The notes below the pieces were generated by a model, which did no database searches, was not told the origin of the DNA, and saw only the letters and a program-made list of their open reading frames with translations. From Acanthopleura granulata (Eukaryota; Mollusca; Polyplacophora; Chitonida; Chitonidae), in NCBI GenBank assembly GCA_016165875.1, contig JABBOT010000022.1:3313333-3377332 (forward strand): a stretch of 64,000 bases of DNA, given 5' to 3'. Made by a program: the position numbers and the translations under genes. Shown piece after piece: positions 55,853-64,000 of the stretch (position 1 is the first letter of the stretch; every line of letters starts with the position of its first letter).

Positions 55853-56239
55853 TGTATTTACAGCACCGGAATTATCTGTTTGCTCACTAAATGTCAGAGA
55901 TACAGCATATACAAGGGTAGCCCATTGTACATGTGAGGGTAATGCATTGCTTGTTTCTTATTCTCTGGGGATATTAAGCTTGCATCTCAGTAAACTGTAT
56001 TGTCAAACCTATTTGCATGTTTGCAACATGGTTATTCGTTTATATTCCCAGGGCATAATTCTGTGTAGACTGATCAAATATCACTTGATGTGAAGCCCTG
56101 AAATTGGCCAACCCGGTCATTATAGGTTTGTCTAAAATTAATATGGTACTTAAATCAGACTAAAAGTTGCTCTTTTATCTGTTCAAGGGTTGAAGAATTT
56201 AGGTATTATTACAGTGCATATAAAAAGAGAGAGTTAGCC

Positions 56240-56335
56240 TGGTGCTAGTATCACAGTTAGTCCTCTGTACAATGGCTTCCCCAGAGCTACCCTGGTACTA
56301 GTATACCAGTTAGTCCTCTGTACAATGGCTTCCCC
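56240..56335 (+). repeat. ~50-bp direct duplication
   Basis: CAGTTAGTCCTCTGTACAAT followed by GGCTTCCCCAG occurs twice about 50 bp apart. Confidence 0.85.
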
Positions 56336-58289
56336 AGGCACCTGTGACTGTGAAGAACAAAGCTCCATGCAGGAGCATAAAGGGAACACAAAGGAAACAT
56401 CTGTCACTGAAGACTTGTACATTTTCCAGGCCAGTGCACCATCTGCAGTCACTGCTGTGTGTATGTATGTACCTGAGGATGAGGTTAGGATAACAGGTAC
56501 GTGTGATCCATTTAACACCGCTGACTTTGGTTTGCACATTCAGAATTAGAACTGTTGAGGAAACACAGGCATGTTAATTTTCATTCTTTAAAGACCTTAG
56601 CATGCTTTCTCAGAATTCAGGAAGTTGAAAACCATTTAGTTCTATATTTCTTTAATGAGAATGCTTTATTGCATTTATTAAATTACATGTGAGTTTATAT
56701 TCAGGGATATAATTAAGGACTTATGGGTGGAAGTTTATATCATTTCATTACAGCCTAATATTCTCATTTGTGATATTAAAAGTATGTAAGAGTTTTTTAA
56801 TATCCATATACATAGACACTGTTTAGACTGAAATTCAGAAGCTCTGTTGCCTGGGGGGAGGCAGCCCTAGCTGGCATGAAAACCTGAGTATGTGTCTGCA
56901 AGTATGTGAATAATATTGTACAGAAATCATAATGTGATCAATAATTATATACTGTGTTACAGGTGTAGTTATTTGCAGTGAATCGGTATCATTTTACACT
57001 ATAAAGCTTAATTAGTTTGTACCATCAGCTTGAGATGGAGCAGAGTGTGCTCAAATTGGCTGGATGGGAAGTTGGCTCAATCGTTGGTTACATGACGGTG
57101 ACAAATGTTGGTAGCGGTATCGATCAATACTCTGGAATCCATCAGCTGTTGGTTGGCTGTGACACAATTCATGACATTTCACAGGTGCATCCTCTGTGGG
57201 CATTACCTTTTGGCAGGTTTGCTAATGAAGGGCAAATCCATCTTTACATCGAAATGTGATGAAGTAAGCCAAGGTAAACAGGGATGGAGATGAGCAGGTG
57301 TGCCCTGTGATCACGGTGTGATCAATGATGGGATTATGCAGTGAGCTGAGCAAGTTCACACAGAGCTGGCTCTGCCTGACCTCTCGGATGTGGTAGCCAC
57401 CTGGCTACAGCCAATTAGCAGTCCTACCTGTCTGGCCTGCTTTGATGTCTGAGGTTAACGTCAATAGCTGGCCATGAAGAGCTGCACAGTGGCGTGTGGT
57501 TTGGGTGTTACCGTTATCCTTTTTTCTGTTTAACAAAGGACGCAGGTAAGGAACCTTTGTTTTTTTTGTTTTGTTCATTTTATTTCCTTGATGTAATGTT
57601 GCTGTGGAGTGTAAGTCAGTTCATATGAATGATTCAGGTTTAGTGCCACAATCTGGCAGTGTTCTTGGCATATTGTGATGAGAACATGTTAGCACAAGGA
57701 AACTGAACAGTTAGGGCTTTTGACATGACAGTGATAACATTCAAAACCAGGACAAATAGGAAATTTATTTTATAACTAACTAAAAGAAACAAAAATTGGT
57801 TGAAATTCCAAAAGTGAGAAGTATAGTATGTACGTAAGATATATGTGAAACTATCCTTTCAGTATTTGTCTGAGAGAAGCAATACTGGCAAACAATTGAA
57901 GTGTACAGAACAAAAAAAAAAAAAAGGAAGAAGTATAGTCAGTATTTAAGATCCTAATATATATGAAAATATCCTTTCGTATTTATGTACAACAAGCAGT
58001 GTCAGCAAACAATGAAATGAAGTGTACTCCACTGTGCACAAGCCCTAGCCAGCACTGGCTGAATTGACACAGTTGACTAGGACACACTATATTGGGCATC
58101 ACACAGATCCCACACAGGGATTCCATACCCCATTGAGGACAAAGTTCTGTGTAAACATAGATGTGTTCTGAATCAAACCCACATGGGAGAGTTACAGGTT
58201 GGGCGCCAAATTTGTCTACAGGGATGAGATTCTTTTCTTTTCTTCTCAAAGAGCCTACGGGGCAGTTTAAGTAATGATTGTCAGCTTTT

Positions 58290-58715
58290 TAGTTGATTGA
58301 TTGATTGTTGCTTAATGCCATACCCAGGAATTTTTCTCATATACCCTGGTGGCCATTGTTACAGTTGAAGGAAAAGGTGTCCATATTAAACCACTAAACT
58401 TTGGCAAGTTGACACCCTGTGTATCTGTGGCTTGACCCAGTAACCACAGGGACATTGATTGGTTAACTCAGATCAAGCATACTTTTTCGCTCGAAGTTCA
58501 AATCGTTTTCTTCATGCCTCTGATCATATCATCGCCACAATATGACTGAAATGTTGACAAAGTGGCATTAAGCCATAATCATTCATTCTCGTCCTGACAA
58601 ATTCCACACAGAGGTCTTGATGCGTATCTCGTCTTGACTTGGCTGCAAACACTCAGCAGTGACCGCTCTGTTTTATAACCGTTTCACCACTACGCCAGCG
58701 AGCAGGACATTGACC
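58290..58715 (-). repeat. Family-2 SINE, nearly full length, minus orientation
   Basis: On the minus strand a tRNA-like head (GCTCGCTGGCGTAGTGGTGA, from about 58705), body (CTTGCCAAAGTTTAGTGGTT near 58400) and tail (GGGTATGGCATTAAGCAACA then TCAATCAATCAA). Confidence 0.6.
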
Positions 58716-59724
58716 ATATTGTCAGCAAGCTGTATGTACAAACCTGTACATCTTGATCACCTGTGTGGTTTGTTTTTCTTTGGTGTGAAAGGTAATTAGT
58801 AATATGAAGAGCACATTGAGTAGCCGTGGCAGACTGTAAAGAGTTTGTTCATTAGCCACAACTGTACTGCCCAGAAAACATGTTCTCAGACTGCTCCAGG
58901 TATTTTCCCCAGTTTACCTGCACTGTCTGAGAGAACAGAAACTTCACCTCATTAACATGGAAGAGATGGGGAAACTAGGATAAAAATGTGCAGTTGAGAC
59001 CTCCTGATGTGGTTTAGTCTAAGATCTTTCCTATATCTACCAGGTAGATGCTGAGTTTGGAATCAGTGCAACAGATGCTGTTAATGAGTTAGGCCATGCA
59101 CTGGCTGAGAACAGATTGAGTCACATGACAACTGGCTATAATGTCTGAAAATTGCTGATAAGTGGACTGAAGTGCCCTTGATAATGTTAATTGACTTCAT
59201 TGACGTTGGCCATTGTTCTGTTGCCAGCCTAAGCCAGATGCTGCATGAAGGAAATTCTTCATGGATCTAAACTTAGTACAAAAGTCATATGCCTGTAAGG
59301 TATAATTTTGTCTTCATCAGCTAGGCAATGAGATGAAAGCTATACTGTGGATATGTATAAACTAAATATCACCCATTGACTGGTTACAGCTGTGAGCAAC
59401 CACTCCGCATTTAATAGTACATCAGCAGGAAATGCATCAGTTACTTGTGTAGGGAAATTTGATTGTTACTGACCCGGTGGACAGTATGTGGAATTAAGGC
59501 TGTTTTTCTGATTACATGTATAAAGTTCCTTGTGGACATACTGATGACAGAAACGTAGGTTGATATGAAAAGGTAGCATACAGGACCATAAATGTAAATA
59601 TGTCACACCTGTGTCTGTTTGCTTAGCTGTACAACATCTGATGTTTGCTCTATGGGGATTAAAATACAGGAAAGCTTACAGTATCAATCAGGTGAAAAAT
59701 GCACAGTGGCATGCTGCCAGCTTA

Positions 59725-60025
59725 CTTCTAGCTCACTGCTGGTTCACTTCTAGCTCACTTCTAGCTCACTGTCGGTTCACCTCTAGCTCATCTCTAACTA
59801 ACTGCTAGGTCACTTCTAGCTCACTGCTGGTTCACTTCTAGCTCACTTATAACTAGCTGGTAGCTCACTGCTGGTCGATATCTAGCTCACTTGTAACTAA
59901 CTGCTAGCTCACTTCTATCTCTATGCTGTTTCACGTCTGGCTCACTTCTAACTAACTGCTGGTTCACTTGTAGCTCACTTTTAACTAACTACTATCTCTA
60001 GCTCATGGGTAGCCCACTTCTGGCT
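59725..60025 (+). repeat. Degenerate minisatellite of TAGCTCACTTCTAGCTCACT type
   Basis: About a dozen imperfect units with CTGCTGGTTCACTTCTAGCT and TCACTTCTAACTAACTGC. Confidence 0.88.
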
Positions 60026-60408
60026 CAGTTTGGTCATAATTCTTGCAACCTCGGTGACAGGTGACGTCTCTTATGTCAGTGCTTATGTGGCCGTTAGCAC
60101 TATGTAAAGTTTGCTAACTTGTCTTTACCAAGTGAATAAGGTGTATATGTCTGACAGTTCAGCATCCTTGGGAAAGTTTGTGAAGCTGACTAATGTATAT
60201 ATGTAGCAGACTCTCATCTGTGCTTGTGATATTACGTAATTCATCCTTATTTTTGCTTTTGTAAAAATAACAAGAAATAAGGAATCCTATATTTTGACAT
60301 ATTATCATATAGCTGGCAATTGAGACTATCAAGCCATACCACTGTCTTTCAACAGGAACTAAAACTCTCTGTCCTAATCTTCTTGTAAGAGGTACCGGTC
60401 TTCGAATT

Positions 60409-60432
60409 GGGGGTGGGGGGGGGGTGGGGGGC
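60409..60432 (+). repeat. G-rich homopolymer-like tract
   Basis: A run of nearly all G with single T interruptions, a possible G-quadruplex and a likely assembly-sensitive spot. Confidence 0.85.
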
Positions 60433-61261
60433 TCTGCTTTGGCCTCTGCTCCCCGATGACAGGAAATGACACTCCTCCAGACCCACTCCTGGTATTGATT
60501 TTTGTTTTATGACCTGACAAACATTGGCAGCTCAATCAGGAATGAGCAGACTAGTTGTTATATCTTAAGAAGGGCTTCTATGAATAAATTTGCAACAGGG
60601 CTTGGGAGGTGTGAGATATGCAATAGGGCTTGACGGTACATTAACCTGTGGAGAGCCAGATCAATATGCTGAGAAATTTGCAAGAGTAGTGCAGAGCAAA
60701 CAGGGATGTGGGCTGGACAGTGGTTTGGAGGCCAGGTTAGAAGGAAAGAAGAGCAAAATACATGTGTGTGTGTCAGCGATAGCCAGATGCTGAAACACGG
60801 TGCAGATGTAAACAGGTGATGGTTTGGTTTTTATTGTGACCGACAGGGTGAAAGTGTGTGTGTTGGGGTAATCAGTTTTATTTACCGCAGATTTGGGTTT
60901 GATGAGGGCGCTAGTTGTTGAGATTTGTTTGAAGAGTGACATGAACAGCAGACTTTATATTGATTTTGTGATTGACAGATGTTTTGTTATAACTCACAGA
61001 TGCCAAGGTTAGATTTTGTGCATTGTCAAGACGGCAAGCTTTTAGTGTTCTCATTTGTGAGAGAGGCTGGGGATTGTGTTGAGAAGCTGTTTTTGGTTTA
61101 GGTCATGATTAAGTTTGATGTGGGCCCTGTTTCTTGAAGTTTGACGTGACAAGAAATGGGGAGGGGGCCAAGGTCTGGTGGTTAAAGATGCTTTCCTTTT
61201 AATTGCTGTGACACGTGACTTGCTTTACTGTTTTCCTGTTTACAGGTTATCGTAAGCATTG

Positions 61262-61440
61262 TTTAGCTCACAGGTTGGCCTTTTATGTGTAATTAACAAA
61301 TTGAGCTTTTGTGTTTAGCTCACAAATTTACCTTTTATGTGTAGTTTACAAATTCAGCTTTTGTTTAGCTCACAAATTTGCCTTTTACGTGTAGTTGACA
61401 AATGGAGCTTTTTTGTTAAGCTCACATAGTAAGCTTTGTC
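61262..61440 (+). repeat. ~58-bp tandem repeat, three to four copies
   Basis: TTTAGCTCACAAATTTACCT, TTTTATGTGTAGTTTACAAA and TTCAGCTTTTG recur in order. Confidence 0.85.
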
Positions 61441-63219
61441 TGTTATGATTCCCATAGCCCAAGTTCTCACAACTACTCCATTTCCCAAACTATGATTTGT
61501 GTGAGGAAGTGGTGTTTAAATTCAGTTTATGTGTATTATTGAAATAAATTTGTAAATTCAAACTGGGTTGGCTTGGTTGATTCATGTATGGCATCCCATA
61601 AAACTGTAGTTTTTTCTGTTATGTATTGCTGGAATGTTGGCATGAAGATTTACCAGCTAATACAGTATACTGCTTTTAAAATGTTGTATGTGTATTGTAT
61701 GTATTGTGTATACAGTATGTGTCTATAGAGGGTTTTTGCAAGGAATGTTTTTTCCTGAAATGATGCAAAATCCTAAATCTGTTATGTGGCTGTTCTCTGG
61801 GACAGGTTTCTCTGAAAACGATGCTGGTAAAGTGTATAAGATGTTCCGTTTCTTTATCTGTTCAGTTTCTTGAGCCCTGTGAGGACTGGACGACAGATTT
61901 TTTGTTAGTAGTCCATCATGGCTGTGAGACATCCGTAGCGTGTGTCTTTTAACATCGAGGAAACAACACAACAATTAATCTTCAGAAAAGTTCCGTGTTT
62001 ACAAAATATTTCCAATCAGTTAATCTTGGGATGGGTGAATAGGTTGGAGTGGCATTAGTGAGGATGGCCATAAGCTGGCCACAACTGACTTTTACTGAGG
62101 AAAGCCTTAGTAATGGCAGAATTTGAACAGGGGCTTCTGACTGGAACCAGCTTCCTGGGAGCTTGAGCTTATTAAAGACCAATTTGCATACAGGTGCCCA
62201 TTAGCCTCCGGGCTCGTAATGCTCAGACAGCCAGTGTTTTTATTGAACATTTGCAGGGAGTCAAATGTTTTCTAGGTGTCGTGTACTCTGTAACTTCCTC
62301 CATACCAGCAGTGTCAATACAGGGAGGAATGTTGTGGAGATAAGAGGTGTTAGATTAGAGAGGGAAGGCAGTGTTAATACCAGGATGTGAGGAGTGGTGT
62401 GTCCGGGTCTTCAAGGCCATAGTCAGGAATGTCAGGCTCGCAAGACAGCAAAACATGTATAGACCATGAAGAATTGTAGGATCAAAATCATTTCATGTTA
62501 TCTAAATTACATAAAATGTCATCAAGATTTTCACCAATTTAGTACAGTTGGGTGGTTAGTTGCTGAAAAATTCCGCAAAAATATGGGTGGTTTTAATACG
62601 GCATGTTGTAAAACCTTTTCAGTGGAAAGCTCTGGAGGGGTGTATATGTTACAGTGGCAGGACCTTGAAATGGCAGGGCCAGTCATATTATGCTGTACAG
62701 GTATGCTTTGGAGACAAAACTTTTATGTCAAGCATAGCTGAGGTGTATATATTTTGATGGTAAAACTTCTAGAATGCAAGGTCATTAGAAGAACCGCTGT
62801 ATTTTGATTTTGATGACAAAACATTTAAATTGCAATCAGTCAAATCATATTGTGAAGGTATACATTTGTATGCTTTGGCCATCAAGCCTGTATATTGGCA
62901 ACTCTGTATGGGTATAGGTATATGGATGTGGTTTGATACAAAACCTTTCCTCTCACCGTCTCACCTCTCTGCCGTTGTATATGTATATCTTTATTCTCAG
63001 AGGGTAACAAACTCAGTCAATATGACAATATTGATCTTCCCTGAGGCCCTCCATTCATTCACACAAGCACTCGGCAGTCACACGGTTGAAAAAAAAAATA
63101 CACAAAGCATTGATTAGTTCAAAGTTATACATATGTATATATATACATACAAAGATACAAGGCTTTACTATGTGTTTGGCACTTTCTGCCACTTTTGGTG
63201 CAAATTTTTAAACGATTTA

Positions 63220-63272
63220 ACTGAGGAGATATTCTTGAGTACAGCATAAAACACCAATCAAATCAATAAGTA
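63220..63272 (+). repeat. SINE tail fragment
   Basis: GAGATATTCTTGAGTACAGC followed by ATAAAACACCAATCAAATCA, the 3' end of a family-1 SINE. Confidence 0.7.
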
Positions 63273-64000
63273 CTTAATCATGCCACTTTTTGCATCACAT
63301 TGGGTGTTCATATGAACCCTTTATGTGAACCCTTTATGAACCTACTCCCAGGAGAGTTTGATATAGGATGATTTTGTGAACACCGAGCCTGGTGGCATGG
63401 TCTGTTGTTCACTCTGCCATGACAGGGTATCTTAAGGTTCTGGAACTCAGGTTTGTTTTATGTTCGGGGAAAAAATATCAGCAAGGTATTGTTTTAGGAG
63501 ATTTATAACCTTTAAATCTTGGTATGTTTCAGAATTGGTGCCCATTTCTTGACTCGTTTTCCAAGAAGACTGGAATGAATCCTGTGACAAAGGGATTCTT
63601 TAGGTGTTAAAGAGGATCTCTTATGTGTCCTTAGGATCCCTCAGGTGACAGAGACAGAGTTACGGAAAAAATCTTGTTGATAGCCGATTGAGGTTGAAAT
63701 GACTGGTATGGGCTGACAGTTTTAGCACCAGTCACTGTGGAACCCGACACCGTAAGATGTGTGCCTGTGGACAGAGAGGAGCTAGTCTTAATCACTTCTT
63801 TAAAGGAGGAATCTTGAAAATTGTGTGTAGACTGCTAATGAGTTTGGAATTCTTGGCACCTGGCTTGCACTAAGAGAATTCCCGATTCCATTGTAGCCTT
63901 ATACATTGAGAAAGAATAAGCAGACTGGCATGGTTTGTGATTCCATGTTGGTACAAGCTCTGAGAAAAACTGAAACCGGTGGCTGCAAAATGTGAAATGT

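Larger units (their letters stand above)
51334..64000. other. Intergenic region downstream of GTF3C3, no gene supported
   Basis: 12.7 kb with repeats listed separately and only short, unconserved-looking open frames (for example 57017-57259 plus, 62466-62741 plus, 62830-63117 plus). I find no chain of splice-compatible exons and no recognisable domain other than a LINE fragment. It may include the GTF3C3 3' UTR in its first few hundred bases. The first AATAAA I noticed is at about 53098, which may be too far to be the real signal. Confidence 0.55.

Noticed and set aside
57017..57259. 80-codon plus-strand frame downstream of GTF3C3
   Set aside because: No family resemblance and no splice-compatible neighbours.

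Overview
The window is eukaryotic, intron-rich, AT-rich genomic DNA from an animal. The most likely source is a mollusc or other lophotrochozoan. The support is metazoan-type genes (MYSM1, GTF3C3) split into many short exons, tRNA-derived SINEs with TCAAA/AATAAA-type tails, non-LTR retrotransposon debris and abundant minisatellites. The species cannot be named from the sequence alone. There is no bacterial or CRISPR content.

Three genes can be built exon by exon with consistent splice phases. (1) 1-11365, plus strand: the 3' part of MYSM1, the histone H2A deubiquitinase, covering the SWIRM domain, a basic linker, the JAMM/MPN+ protease domain and the C-terminus. The Myb/SANT part lies upstream of the window. 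(2) 16609-13829, minus strand: a two-exon, 271-residue double-hotdog acyl thioesterase-like protein, tail-to-tail with MYSM1. (3) 17100-51333, plus strand: a complete 27-exon GTF3C3 (TFIIIC subunit, TFIIIC102/Tfc4 family, TPR protein) of about 971 residues. Genes 2 and 3 are head-to-head across about 490 bp that contain an ETS-type site, so they probably share a bidirectional promoter. The last 12.7 kb (51334-64000) has no gene I can support.

Mobile DNA: a 1.74 kb pogo/Tc1-mariner-like transposon with terminal inverted repeats and TA target duplication (2961-4702, dead transposase); a long, internally deleted LINE in GTF3C3 intron 17 (about 35.5-39.4 kb, minus); a second LINE reverse-transcriptase remnant (52.5-52.8 kb); a TTF-type zinc-finger fragment of hAT type (19.4 kb); a long inverted repeat (17.3-17.76 kb); and at least two SINE families in many copies.

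The most unusual signal is a recurring one. Many minisatellites are not randomly placed in introns. They are built from exon-intron junctions, so that real splice sites are the first or last member of an array of near-copies of themselves. It is seen at the 3' ends of GTF3C3 exons 3, 13 and 15, at the 5' ends of GTF3C3 exons 4, 10, 18 and 20 (and more weakly 14), and at the last exon of MYSM1. Several arrays have periods or combinations divisible by three and stay open, which predicts in-frame protein variants. MYSM1 also carries a candidate alternative exon just before the catalytic domain.
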